From: Clonostachys chloroleuca
Lineage: Eukaryota > Ascomycota > Sordariomycetes > Hypocreales > Bionectriaceae
Assembly (NCBI GenBank): GCA_037952775.1
Contig: JBANAY010000003.1
Location: forward strand, 28,396,001 to 28,460,000
Length of the DNA: 64,000 nucleotides
Reading direction: 5' to 3'
The notes below the pieces were generated by a model. The model searched no databases, was not told the origin of the DNA, and was given only the letters and a program-made list of their open reading frames with translations. The position numbers and the translations under genes are program-made. Of the stretch, positions 1 through 11,756 are shown one piece after another; positions within the stretch are counted from its first letter, which is position 1; each line of letters starts with the position of its first letter.

Positions 1-284
1 CAGAATTAGTGGCTACCTCGTCATTAAGCCAGGATACCCCTTGAAAACAGGCAGGGAGAGGGGGAGGGTGAGGGGGAGTACCAAGGGGCGAGAAGCTGCG
101 GCTGAACTGCATTCTGAAGGTCGGAACTTTATCGCACAACTGTGCGTCTGGCTGGGGCGGTACCCAGTCTTGTTGCAGTGGCATTTCTCTGTTGGTCGGA
201 GCGCAGGACATAATAAGACCCAGATGCTCAGATGTGGCACGCCCACAAAAAATACTCTAGAATATCTCCAATGAGATTTCTGTG

Positions 285-527
285 CTATAGCTCTGCCGAT
301 CACACCTATGACCCCTGTTGCTCGTAAAGACTGCACTGTATTGCGCTGCATATAACGGGATCAAACCTCATCAAGAAGGGTGCTATAGCTCTCGCTGACT
401 ATACCTATAACTCCTGTTGCTTATGAAGACTGCGCTATATTATACTGTATATAAAAGAATCAAGCCTCATAAAAGAAAGGTACTATAGCTCTCGCGATCG
501 TACCAATAACCCCTGTTGCTCATGAAC
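285..527. repeat. Tandem repeat, 3 copies, period about 98-100 bp
   Basis: The phrase ctatagctct recurs at 285, 383 and 483, and the bases that follow align for a full unit in copies 1 and 2 and about half a unit in copy 3. Copies 1 and 2 differ mostly by transitions: a gcactgtattgcgctgcat segment in copy 1 corresponds to a more A+T-rich version in copy 2. That pattern resembles RIP. No coding function is apparent. Confidence 0.75.
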
Positions 528-600
528 CCCATGACGCGGTGGTTAAAGATGAAAGTGCAAAAAAATAATTGAGAGGTAGAAAGAGGGGAATAATTGCAAA

Positions 601-646
601 CTAACCTATTGTGGTGATTCATCACTGAACCACCACAATAAGTTAG
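601..646. repeat. Perfect-but-one hairpin, 16 bp arms
   Basis: Left arm ctaacctattgtggtg (601-616) pairs with right arm caccacaataagttag (631-646) at 15 of 16 positions, with a 14-base loop. It lies in the decayed accessory stretch and could be a foldback remnant of a mobile element. I see no flanking target duplication. Confidence 0.6.
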
Positions 647-984
647 CCGGATTATGTAGTAATTTGCGCTAAATGCTTGCCAAGCTTGCATGTACTGCCG
701 CTGGGGATGCACAGTGAAGTATCTGGCTGTCTTATGCCCCATGGATTTCTTGATTGATGGAAGGGGAACCGGCGAGGAGCTGTTGGCAAGGCTAGTTCAA
801 TTCTCTCGGCCCGTGCATTAGACGAGCTTAGCTGTATATTGTCTACACGCCTCTCTAGGTCTCTTCAGCTGCAGGGGGATCATTACACCCTACTTTGTAA
901 TAATATCGCATACCTCGTATGTTCGGGCGGTATTCTTAGTATAGCCACTGCTTCCAACCTCTAACGCAACTATATACGTAGTCA

Positions 985-1020
985 CAGACGCAACCACAGA
1001 CGCAACCAAGGACGCAACCA
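985..1020. repeat. 12 bp tandem repeat, 3 units
   Basis: Units of the form cagacgcaacca, cagacgcaacca, aggacgcaacca run head to tail. The stretch is non-coding as far as I can see. Confidence 0.7.
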
Positions 1021-1579
1021 AGGATGAGCATTACATTCAATGAACATGTTAGTCAGTCTCCGCCCTTAGTTCCAGCATTAACGTATTAGGTAGGGCAATA
1101 AAAAGGATAACAGATCATCCAAAGACCGATCTCAGGATCGCGCGAGTCAAGTAGCCAACACATTAGGAGATGGAACGGCGGATTTGTTTAGATCATCATA
1201 TGTACTAGAGGGATTTATGTCTCTCATGAATAATATCCCGCCGCAGGAAGCGAAAGAATCACTAGACCAGCAGAAAGAAAAGAGACTTTGATTCAAACCG
1301 AGAGGATCCCAGCGATATGCAGCGCAAGATGTACAAGGCGCTCGAGAAGCAAATGGCTTGGAAGCGCATTGGAGGCCGATAAAGCGTCAAAAGGTGGTGC
1401 CTAAAGATCGAGCTTCAAACGCTAAATATCTAGAGAGACCCAAGAAAGATAGGCCAGCTCCATCTACGCTTCATCAGTGTTCAGGCGATCCGGACTCGGT
1501 ACTCTCTGAAATCTAAAAATACAAGACTGATGCTCATGAGACGTTGGAGAGAGTCACAACTCTCGCGAGTAATCTATAG

Positions 1580-2488
1580 CAAAAAACACCTGAAAATTCA
1601 AGAGGCAAATGGAGCTGGAGGAATGCTCTGCAACTGCTTAGAGGATCATCCCTCGGAAATCCAATCACTGTGGATGGGTATTCTTGCAGAGAAGACGATG
1701 GGCCAACGCAGGATTTTATCATCTGCTCAAGCGATCAGGCCATGGTTCTCTTTTCCAAAGGGCTACCTACCTTGCCGGTGCTGATTCTTAAAGGTCTGAA
1801 TAATAACCGCACCACATACTCTACTATTAAGGATGTTCTTAGCATCATACGGACCAGCGAAGACCTCGCTATTATTCGCTATAACGCTGTTGCAAAAAAA
1901 AAGGTGGACATGATGCCAGAAAAAGTGACCTCTGAGGAAGCTATTGGACTATTTAAGGCTTCCCACAAAGGGCCAATTAATTGTCTTAATGTGAAATACT
2001 TCACGCTCAATGCTCACCCGGATTTTGTTGTTCAAAATGGTTATCCCCTTTCAATGACTGGTCAGAATATTGGAAGAGATGCACCTGACGGGTTTGATAA
2101 TCCTAAGAATTCATCTTTAAGTGTCTTAATCAATGCGAGAACTCACACTGAGCCACACCATCATGGTATCTCTACTTGTACCTTTTTCCATGAGGGTGAG
2201 AAACTTTGGACATGTTGGATCGGGCTGAAGATACAAGATCTCGAGGCCTGGGTGAGGTCGGGAACGGACTATCCCCCCAATCCAGATTCTCTTCACGCTG
2301 CTCAGGGCTCAATGCTTTCACAACCCCCTGGGACTTTACACGCTCCTACTTCGGGCAAGAATGTAGCGATGGTGGGAACGAGTTACATCTATGAACATCA
2401 AATCAAACTATGCCTTGAATTAAGTATCCTTGAGATGAAAATTTCTCATCTTACAAATGAAGACTCTCCAATTGGATATCTGGAATGA
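1580..2488 (+). pseudogene. JmjC/cupin-like domain protein, 5'-truncated or decayed
   Basis: The open frame runs from just after an in-frame TAG (1577-1579) to 2488 and has no early ATG; the first in-frame ATG is at 1742. The central motif HTEPHHHG near 2150 followed by a distal PPGTLHAPT near 2335 fits the metal-binding His-x-Glu plus distal His of the JmjC/cupin fold, as in Fe(II)/2-oxoglutarate dioxygenase-like proteins found in large, poorly characterised families in filamentous fungi. Upstream, the same frame reads coherently through TAG, suggesting a C-to-T loss of a Gln codon. A second short frame (2485-2673) overlaps the stop by ATGA and may be the displaced C-terminus. Whether any metal chemistry remains cannot be told. 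The neighbourhood is repeat-rich and gene-poor, which supports decay. Confidence 0.55.
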
Positions 2489-2673
2489 GTAGAGAATATC
2501 GCCCAAAACCTTTGGAGGCAGAGGGTTTAGGGTTGAAATGGCCCTCGGAGGCGGAACGAAAGGAGTGTATTGCACACCTGGAAGTGTGCTCGCTGGATGT
2601 TTCCTTTGAAGCAGGGAGGGGGAGGATCTTTAATGAGGTGAAGGGAGATGTAAAATGTACACTAACCTTCTAG

Positions 2674-4208
2674 AGCCGCTGGAAGGTGGTCATGAGAGCC
2701 TCTATCCACGAGAGGAGTTGCCTCACAAAGCTAGGGGGAAGTGTGCCGATACAATTCTCGCTCAAGAACGTGCGGCCGTGGACTGCATGTTCATCTAGAT
2801 TTATCCAGTACGTTTGGAGCGAAGGTATGAATGCTTGCCGAGAGCACTACTCGGCAAGCGGGACATGGAGGTTTCATCGCTATATTTCTAAGATTCTCCC
2901 TCTGTGTTCTCTTTTATTGCGTTTCAAAAAGATTAAAGGCATTTCTATTAATGCTGTCTTCTCCGATCCCCTCCTCTCTTCGTGTCATTCTTGAGCGTTT
3001 GAATTGGCGAGTATGAAGCCAAGTGAAAGAGGGTAGCTTAAATAATGATTCGACGAGCGGCTGGTCCTGACGGCAAGTGAGCCATCGGTATGAAGATTTA
3101 CGGACTTTTCCTCCCGCATAAATGCGTCATAGGCTAGCAAAGGCTGTTTATTGTATTCATTGTGTTAATATACCGGGCTCTGGCACCTTTTATTGTTGTT
3201 TTAACTTTACACTCAAACTCCCCCGTATATTCTTAAGGTCAGTGCCTACAGGTTCAACCCGGTTGTAGGTTCGATCAGACAAAAAGCTTAACAAGAAACA
3301 CCACCCATAAAGTTATCAGCTGCCCATGCATCGATCTAGCGGTGTCCTCAAGGTAGCTCCCTAACTTAATACTGAACATCATAAAATCTGCAATCGAGTT
3401 GATGATTGGTGGAGGACACTATCAGTCGACTTCTTCCAGGGGGGATGAGCAGACTCGGCCCCGTTCAAGCAAAGCAATACGTCCGTGAAATCTAGTCGAT
3501 GGTTGAACACCACTAGTACATCACCGACCGCGTAGGTGTTTCATGGAGCGCGGAGAGTGTTCTGATCTGCCTTCCAACGCGACGGGAAATCGAAACTCCC
3601 TAGAGAGAGGGTCTCAGCGATGGTTGGACACACGAATTTCAAGGACAGGGTGGTCTTTATTGTCTGACACGAGACTTTATTTAGACCCAACGGGGATATT
3701 CGAGGTTAGCCAGCTTTTCTGGCTGGCGGGGGGGACGAGTTAGCTATGCTCGAAGGCGGGTAAACTCCTCGCAGTTGAGACTGAGGCGCTTTAGAGCAGG
3801 AGTGACCTCCTACGAGTATTTTAGCGATTCTCTCACAACAGCAGAGTGTCTAATGGGATTATTCAGAATACAACCACCATATTTAATCTCAAAGAAATGG
3901 AGTGAAAGTTATGAGTGGTCAACTTGGCTTACCCATAAACGAAAGGATGCTAGATGACGCAGGGTGTGCTCATCCATTGCTACAACACAGGCAAAGGGTG
4001 AGGAGCTGAGTATCAGACAAATTTGTGCTTTGTCCTTCGCACAGAATTAATTGCATTAACCATGAATAAATATGCTACCACGCCTGCGATTACAATGAAT
4101 CAATTACCGATCAGCTGAACAGTCTAATGCACCACCCATGTCCTCAGCTCCAGCCACAACGCTCATTATTTGCTATGCAAGCCCACCAAAAAAGAAAGAA
4201 ACAAATCA
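2674..4208. other. Non-coding, accessory
   Basis: No convincing gene. It contains copy A of the dispersed ~65 bp repeat (3155-3220). The stretch 3540-3950 reads open in short pieces only, with no recognisable domain. Confidence 0.5.
3155..3220 (+). repeat. Dispersed ~65 bp repeat, copy A
   Basis: Begins attcattgtgtta and ends ttacactcaaactc. Aligns along its length with copies at 48435-48497 and 48798-48862; the three differ largely by C/T and G/A changes and small indels. Confidence 0.65.
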
Positions 4209-5122
4209 CTACTTCCTGTCGCCCTGTTGAGCAGGCGCGGGCGCTGTGTCCTCCGGCAGCTCGACGACGACGTCCTCGGAGGGTAGCTCCTGTGCCATGT
4301 ACGGCTGCGGCGGCTTGTTCCATCCGTCGCCGTGGTCGTTGCTCGAGACCATGCTCGGCACGTAGCCGCGCTGCTGGCTGTGGTGGTGGTATCCGTTGTC
4401 GCCCCATTGCGTCGTCGGCATCTGCGGCGACGGCGAGCTGGGCTGGTACATGTAGTCCTGGTGCGTGTTGGCCACCGACGGCGCGTAGGTCGAGGTGTAT
4501 GGTGACACGAGCTTGTTGTGCGGCGACTCCATGATGTGGCCTTGTCCGTTGTTGTGGAAGGACATCTCCTGCTGGTTTCCGGGTCCTCGTGGCTGTACTT
4601 GTTGTTCGGCGTTCTTCTTCGCCTGTCGTCGCTTCCAGAAGAAGAAGAGGAGGCCGATGATAAGGATTCCCCCTACCACGGCACCAACCACGATACCCGC
4701 AATCGCACCCTTGGAGAGCTTGTTGCTGTTGGAGTCCTCGGTCCGGAAGATCTTGGATTTCTCGAAGTCGGGGTTCAGTTTGGCGCTGGTCAGCTTGTCC
4801 GCCGGACATCCCTCGTTCTGGCAGACATTGATGCCGCAACACCCCATGAAGGGGGCTTGACGAAGCCGCAAGTCCACCACTGGTCGTTGGCATCGCTACT
4901 GACACACAATTGCGGAGGGATCAGGTCGTGGGCGGTGACGCTGTAGGTGGTGTTTCTGAGACTCTCGCGGGGGCAGTTTCCGTTGGATGTTTTGCACGGG
5001 TCGACGGTGCAGCACCCGATGAACTCGACCTCTTTGCCCTCGCAGACGTAAAAGGAACCGCCATCGTTGGCCGCGCAGCTGGCGCCCACCCTAGCTGCAA
5101 TCTCGACTGCTGGGCCGACCAT
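4209..5122 (-). pseudogene. Single-pass membrane protein with two Cys modules; probable 1-base frameshift
   Basis: Two frames make one protein. The upstream frame (start at the ATG at 5122, or further upstream with an unidentified first exon) carries a module ending FIGCCTVDPC. The downstream frame carries a second module FMGCCGINVC, then a Gly-rich transmembrane segment (GAIAGIVVGAVVGGILIIG) and a basic KRRQAKK stop-transfer, then a Pro/Gln/His-rich cytoplasmic tail ending at 4209. The modules are clearly duplicated, and the switch of frame falls inside the second one, at a run of five C on the coding strand (plus-strand G run near 4851-4855). One missing C restores the module, so this is either a real one-base deletion or a sequencing error in a homopolymer. 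No intron of plausible size fits. The layout (extracellular Cys motifs, one TM, disordered tail) resembles fungal sensor-like or uncharacterised surface proteins; function is unknown. Confidence 0.65.
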
Positions 5123-8100
5123 GGCAGCGTCGTGATTGTGGAAGTAGCTGGTAGTGTTGTCAAGGGCGAGGGAGTGGGGGAGTCTGCTGTTGATCACCTC
5201 TCCACTGGTCAATGGACAATCGAAGAGGCAAGGACGACGGAGGAGACTAATATTAAACGAAAAGGAGAGGTAATTTGGGGTAAGTAGGCATAGAGAAAAG
5301 ATGGGGAAGGGGAAAGAAAGAGCAGATCAGTAGGAGAAAGGGCGAGCTGGCCAGCGTCAGCTTTGTAATAGTGTGCACAAGCAAACTGTACAACGTAAAT
5401 TCCCGACCGGCCAACGGCTGGATTTGCTTTTGGTATTGACTTACATCCTTGTGGAATACACAGACTAATCAGAGGAAGCTCGGCCCCCAACGGCGGGTTG
5501 TGTGCCAAGCGTGGGCTTGGGTTGATGGCCATGGGTGAATGTCGCCTTGCTTATTGTCTGCTGACGCTCCATCTCGCAAAAAGCCACGACACCCCCGCTT
5601 TGGGGCAAATCTTTCTGCCTCGCAGGGAACATGACTGGCTGCTCCAGGTGACGGGTGGAGAGTGTGGCTTGAGATCGCCCTTGAGCGGTGGTAATTTGGT
5701 TGTCAGACTGTTTGTGTGGGTTCGTGAATAGGAGGTCACAGCAATGTAAGCTTAGCATCGTCCCGAGCCCCCGGTGCCCAGCCCGGATCTAGCACTCCCA
5801 GGATCGAGGAAGCATAAAATTTAGAACGCTGCCCGCAGGAGCGAGCGGCCGAACGAGCATGACCATACAGACGGTGGCAAGACGTGGTTGGCTTTTGTGC
5901 AATTGAGGTGGAGGTTCTGCATGTATCTACTTCTCAGCTTGTGCCAGTGATTGATGGGCCTCCTCCCTGCAGACCTCTTTGTTCTCGTCTGAAATGGGTA
6001 GGATATTGGGTGGCAGTGAACAAGTATGCATATCTTGCACCGTCTGTGTACGCTGATCTCTGGTACGCCGGTAAGACTTGTATAATTACGGCATAGCTCT
6101 GTCCATCGTTGCCTCGTATCCACAAGGAATCATACTACGCCCCAGCTAGCTTCTTGGGATCCAAGTCGCAAGGATTACCTTCGAGCTAAAGTGGACAGCA
6201 ATGGGAAATCCCATGGAATACTCAGGCTGAGTGCCTCAAAAGGGTAGCATTGATCGTACCGGCCTATTGATATTGAGACGAAATTTAACAGCACAACCGT
6301 CAATTCCCACCTGAGACACGACTGAGCGATATACCGCCATTTTTCAGCTTCCATGCCCGTGCATCGAGCGAGAACTCAAAAGGCTAGAGCCACGCAAGGA
6401 AACAAAGCATGATGGGACCGGACTGGCCGGGTAAAACCACATCAAGGCTTGGAGCTGACATATCATCTGAGGCTAGCCACCAACAGACGGACCCGCAGGT
6501 ATGTGCTGGACGTGATATGCACGCTGATGGAGACTAAGCTGATAGGTCTTTGTCATCCGTGTGCGTAGGTAACCACGTAGCCAGCACAGTGACCGAGTAT
6601 TTATTCCGAGCCATTCTCCTTTGTCTACGAGGGCGGGCTTGAGCGACTTGGCGGATTTGCCCCGAGTTTGTGTACCAGAAGTCAGGTACCCGCTGTATCC
6701 ATACTCGAGTGACGAAGCCCTTGCGGGGTGTCTCAGCGATCCCGGGTGGCTAGCAAAACAGACGGAGCTCTCTCCAAACGATGAATCAAGTATTGGCAAT
6801 TCCGAGCTTGACTACGGGGTCCAGAACAGCGATCGGATGATTATTGGTAGTGGTGGGAGCAACTATGGTCTGCACGTTGGTCCCCAATCAGACATTGTGG
6901 TCTGTGGCCTCTAGTGGCTGATTTGTCTTTGGAATTTGGACATTATTGGTTACCTTTGAGACAGAGCTAAAGTAATGCTGTCATATCGATGCACAAGAGA
7001 CGGGCTGGCCGTGGCCACATCCCATTTCATCCCCATCGCTTCGGTCTCCGGGTATACCTTGAGCCTCTGAGGAGATTCCTCATTCCCAGAATCCATAATA
7101 CCATACGTTCGAAAAATAAAGCCCTATACTGCAGAGGCTTGGATCACACATGAGGCTTAGCAAGATGGTCTGTGGGTAGGCTTGGCTCAATTTTCTTATG
7201 CCTTGTCATTTCATATCAGCTTATTGCCAGGATAAGAATCCCAACGACCCATGATTGAGCTTGTTGCCTACCCTAGATAGACAGAAAGATGCCACTCCAT
7301 CCGATGCTTCCGAGAGCGAGGATTAGTAGAATAATCTATCTCCGGATCAGTTTCAGTGAATGTCGATTGCTGTTGTTAGCTTCTCGCCGCCCATTATTCG
7401 AATGTGTACCGATAGAGTGGTGCTACCCTTGGACCACATTTTGACATGCTCTACCACATTGAGTACGGTACCAAGTTTCCTTCCGGACTGATTAACCTAG
7501 TTGCTCGTGCTGTATTGATTCCCCACAACTTCTGCCTTCGTGTCGACCCTTCAGCCATGGTGGTAAACTAATAATACTAATAGCTTCAATCAAGAAAGGC
7601 TCCGGCGTTTACGCAGACAATATTAAAGTAATCTAATCATTCATAGGATGGGTCATCAGGCTACCTTTAATTTTTTTGTCCTGCTTGCTCATGTTGAGAG
7701 ACCTCAACTTATACCAAAGCAGCGAAAAGGGGTAAGGGCCATGTAAAAGCCAGGGGTAGAAAATCCTTACATTTAAGCAGATACTCTATGCCAGAATGAG
7801 TCTACGGTGATCTCATTTCTCAGCACAAAGCCACGTATGGTAAAAGTTAGAGAAGATCATAGATTCACTCCATTCTCCCATAGTCCCCGCTTAGCCACCT
7901 CCCGACCCTATACGAATCATGGACTTGGACCCAGCTAAGAAGCTGGATGATTTAAATTAGACTGTCATTCTGGTAGTGCCCTACCAGGACATACTTGAGA
8001 CAAGGTATGGATTAGCCATTCTCATATCCTAGGCAGCTAAATCCCCGCTACGAGGTGGAAAGCGACATTGGCAATGTCACTTCCTGTTTTTTTTCTTGAG

Positions 8101-9033
8101 TTAATGCGAACCATGACGCCCCCCAAATTGCCCCAATTCTGCCCTCAATGAAGTAGAGACAAACCTTTCGTAGTTGCGATGGAAATTGATGTACCAACTG
8201 AAGTAAATACCCGTAAGAAGAAAGCTTGGAAATATATCCCCTGAAGTTCCAGTCGGACCAGAAAATGTGTTATAACTTAAATCGAAAGGTTCTAGATCTA
8301 GCACCACTTTATGTGTTTGACATTAACCATGTCGAAATACGGAAGTGAGATAACATAAGGTGTAGCAACCGCGCCCCTATTGCTCAAGAAGGTCACATAA
8401 ACTTTTGAGAAGGGCCTGAATTTGTCTACACTTAAGAGGAAATATCAACGCGAACAGATAAAAAAAAAATGCACCAAATGAGATTGAATCATCTTCGCTA
8501 AGCACAATGTGCCTGCATCAGCTGTCAATATACTTAAGAGAAGGGTGTAAATCATTCTAGATCCTTCGAGAGGAGATCTCTTCTCACCCCGCAGTAGTCT
8601 CTGATGTGCTCTTAGAATCATCAAATCTTCTTGCCGTTGCAGATTCCCACAATGCACGAGACAGTCACAATGGGCTCGAGACCCAATGGACCGATACAAA
8701 TATAAGGAGAAAACGAAAACTTACATTACATGATTAAATAGAGAGAAAAGCTAGAAGCGGATAGAAGCACTAACAATCTTTGGAAAAAAGGAATAAGGTT
8801 GAAAACAAATTTGCCCATCCAGAAGATCCAGCGAATGAACGCAGCAGTCGTTCCGAGCCAGCACGGGCTCTTAGTGAGGTGCATAAATGCCACGATGGAG
8901 ATGTATGAGTCCCCTAATAATCTTTGACCCCATCTTGCCTGGATAAATGGAGAGAGCGCGTCGTCCAGGATACGAAAGCCGTAGTTTTCTGCCTCGAATT
9001 AGCCTTATTTGTTGAGATGTCAGAGGGACATGC
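5123..9033. other. Long gene-free stretch
   Basis: About 3.9 kb with only short, unrelated ORFs on both strands. The first few hundred bases are presumably the promoter of the membrane protein gene. ORFs such as 6621-6914 (+) show no domain, no splice partners and no favourable composition. Confidence 0.5.
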
Positions 9034-10647
9034 TTAGGAGAAGATAACACACCTGTGACCACGCCGATTTATAACCTCTAACTTGACACATCTGGACTGA
9101 GGTTTCCGTTTTCTTTTCACCTTTGCTTCGGATCTAGTATTGCTGTCCAAAAAATTACTTCTCCTGTTAGTATTTGATAAGGCTTCCTGTTGGGCCGTCG
9201 TCACAGTGTTGGTCTTGGGCTGTTCAGTGTGAGAAGTGGCAACCTCTGAACTTGTGCCCTGCTCTTGTTCTTGGGGACTCTGTATATCATTAGGCAATAA
9301 AACGGCGACCTCCTTTTCATCTACATTATTCCGCATGACAGTTCTGCTTTCTTCAGCCAGTTGGTGCAGGTGTAGTCGCCTACTGTCTGTGTTGGTGTTC
9401 GATTCTGCGTCAATTTGCTGTTCATGGCGAAGCTTCTGGACCTCTGGATGTGGTGAGGCCGTGAGCTGAGATGCAATATCCTTTAGTTGGGCTGTCATTT
9501 TTTGGATACATGCAGCGAAATCGCTCAATGAGTGGCGGTTATCGTTGGTGAATCGTTGTGCTCGTCTAGCATTGTCCCTTGGACGGTGATGACCACTCAA
9601 TTTGCCTTGTAGGTAGGTGGCCCTGATTTCATATTTGTCACGCTCTCTTGCGACCCTTTGAAGGTCGGCCGAGACGTTTTCAAGACGGTTTTCAATATGA
9701 TCCATTCTCTCACTTGTTTGATGATCTTTCTCCTCGACCATATTGGTCAAGATGTCGGTTGTCTCCCACTGTGATTGCTGTTGAAACTCATGGTATGCTT
9801 CCAGAAGAGATATCCGCTTCTTCAACTTGATGCATTCTTGACATGGTTCGTTTGCCGCGGAAGTTTCACCAATTGGATGCACATCATAGCTGGTTTGGGT
9901 GGTACCTGAGGTAGAAGAACCGCTAGATACACGGGTAGTAGACGGAGGCGAAGCATTCTCCAGAAAGCCCATTGTGGTGTTGTCAATCTCTGTTTGAATA
10001 TCCTGGTCAGAAACAGAGACTGACGCAGTCCCCCTGCTGGCCTCGGGGACGGTGGTCAATTCTTCTACTGCGCCCTGGCCCGTACTGTCGGCTGACAGCG
10101 TCGCAGCTGGTCCTCCAGTTGTCTGAGGACCGTTCACCGAACTTGAGGGAATCGCATGATTAGCCTCTTCGGTAGCTGAGCTCGCAGGGGTTTGTTGACT
10201 AGTTTGGGTGTTGGAACTCGACTCTGCAACAGCCACAGAACTGGTGTCTCTGACTACAGATACGGTGTCTCCGGTATTTACGAGGCTGATAACCAATTGT
10301 TCCGGTACATTCTGGTTCACACCAGAATCTTCTTCTTGTCTGTTTGTGTGTATAGAGGGAGAATAACGCCGATCGCCCCCGCCGATTGGTGACGGAATTC
10401 GGGAGCTTCTCTGCCTGGGGTTCCTCCCCCGGTGTGGTGAGCTTCCAGAGGAGGCTCCTTGCTCTGGAGTCGATGTGAAGATATTGAAAACAATCATCTT
10501 AATTTGCAAAATTACTGTGCCTTGACTTATTTTGCAAGAAAGCAGGGTCATGTGGCATGTTTTATGTCCATGAAGTGATCGATATTGGGAATTTGACCTG
10601 CCATTAGATGTCGAGGGGATATCAATGCCGAGGCATACATCCAACAT
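9034..10647 (-). CDS. Orphan Ser/Thr-rich protein with central coiled coil
   Basis: A single long frame. The start is uncertain: in-frame ATGs lie at 10647, 10551 and 10497, and the last gives the most natural beginning because the residues before it lack the Ser/Thr/Pro bias of the rest. The N-terminal half is low-complexity (Ser, Thr, Gln, Pro) and acidic; residues encoded at about 9845-9600 are rich in Leu, Glu, Lys and Gln in a heptad-like pattern beginning KLKKRISLLEAYHEF, consistent with a coiled coil; the C-terminus is basic (KVKRKRKPQSR), a possible nuclear localisation signal. No catalytic motif is seen. A GTGTGT donor close to the stop means a further 3' exon is possible. It sits alone between long intergenic stretches. 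I do not recognise the family; it may be lineage-specific. Confidence 0.45.
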   Translation of the reverse strand: MLDVCLGIDIPSTSNGRSNSQYRSLHGHKTCHMTLLSCKISQGTVILQIKMIVFNIFTSTPEQGASSGSSPHRGRNPRQRSSRIPSPIGGGDRRYSPSIHTNRQEEDSGVNQNVPEQLVISLVNTGDTVSVVRDTSSVAVAESSSNTQTSQQTPASSATEEANHAIPSSSVNGPQTTGGPAATLSADSTGQGAVEELTTVPEASRGTASVSVSDQDIQTEIDNTTMGFLENASPPSTTRVSSGSSTSGTTQTSYDVHPIGETSAANEPCQECIKLKKRISLLEAYHEFQQQSQWETTDILTNMVEEKDHQTSERMDHIENRLENVSADLQRVARERDKYEIRATYLQGKLSGHHRPRDNARRAQRFTNDNRHSLSDFAACIQKMTAQLKDIASQLTASPHPEVQKLRHEQQIDAESNTNTDSRRLHLHQLAEESRTVMRNNVDEKEVAVLLPNDIQSPQEQEQGTSSEVATSHTEQPKTNTVTTAQQEALSNTNRRSNFLDSNTRSEAKVKRKRKPQSRCVKLEVINRRGHRCVIFS

Positions 10648-11756
10648 TGGGCCAGCAATCACTAACTCCAGCGATTCGTAATGGCCAGTAGATTTCCAAG
10701 GCGATGTCGATATATGCGACCCCCACTACGTGGTGGTTACTCAAAGTGCAAGTCCCGTCAATTTCATCGAATACCGTTACTCCCCCACCATCCAAGAGGT
10801 GTTCTGACTGTCGTTGGTGTACCTCCCGCCCCAAATCTGGCAAACCAGTTCTTCCTGTAGTGGATGTATCAACTCGTCCGTGTGGGGTAATATGCACGAC
10901 GTGGCAAGCTCAAAGTCGCTGGACAGTCAGACAGCATCATTCACGGTGAGGCTTCGTTAGGTGTTTGCAGAATCACCGGCATCAAATGCCCCATACCCTT
11001 TATCGCATGCGTCACAAAGTGATCAGTTGACAACAACTTCATAATAGTGGGATACACCGCTAAATAAGATACACCGCCAAACAAGCCCAGTTGCAATGCA
11101 GTCGAGTTCGCAGATGGTGGCTCACCTGCATAACACGAACACAGGTGCATGGCGTGCCTCACTTATCGTTCGTCCCGAGCTATTCCGTTGATACCGATTG
11201 GAACCAGTTGTCAGTCCACATCTGCAAGGCATCTCTGATCGGGTGCGTTGTCTTTTGCTGATGGCCTGAGTCAGGTGCAACTCGGCCGAAACGACGAAGG
11301 ATATGCCCATCAATGCATTCGCTTGGGAGAGCTTGTGGCTATGAGGACCTCGCTTATCTAGTGAGAAGTAAGCTCAATTCTGCCTTTCCTTGAAGGCACC
11401 GAAAGCAGAATTTCACAAGCTCGCTGATTAGCCTAGGTGTGTGAGCGAGATTGAGTATCCTTGGTTGTCGTAAACACTATATTCTTGACCCTTTCACGGG
11501 TCTATAAAGAAACGTAGCTTGAGAGAATGCAAGGAATAATGTAGCTTTATTTGACTACAGGGATACTATGCTATAGTTAGTATCATTGGATAAGAAGTTC
11601 AAGCCTCTGGAGAAACATACATAATAGGGCTATGACTATCTGTAAGCGAGTATGTATATGCCCGCCCTATAGCAAAACTGCGTTACCTTCAAAAGCCAAA
11701 ATCAAAAGCATCTAAGCATCTTGTCGCGCCCTTGTACTGGGAATTTCTCGGCACTC
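10648..11756. other. Intergenic, no gene recognised
   Basis: Short ORFs on both strands only. The part near 10650-10900 could hold the promoter or a 5' exon of the coiled-coil gene on the minus strand. Confidence 0.45.

Larger units (their letters stand above)
1..1579. other. Non-coding, decayed accessory DNA
   Basis: No ORF here looks genuine. The stretch holds the 98-100 bp tandem repeat, the hairpin at 601-646 and the 12 bp repeat. From about 1500 a frame in phase with the JmjC-like ORF downstream is recognisable but broken by TAA and TAG codons, so it probably includes the ruined 5' part of that gene. Confidence 0.5.

Noticed and set aside
3600..3960. Solo LTR suggested by tggttggacacacgaa
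   Set aside because: I found no second LTR, TG...CA ends with target duplication, primer-binding site or polymerase motifs nearby.
6621..6914. 97-codon plus-strand ORF
   Set aside because: Isolated, without promoter or domain features; of a size expected by chance.
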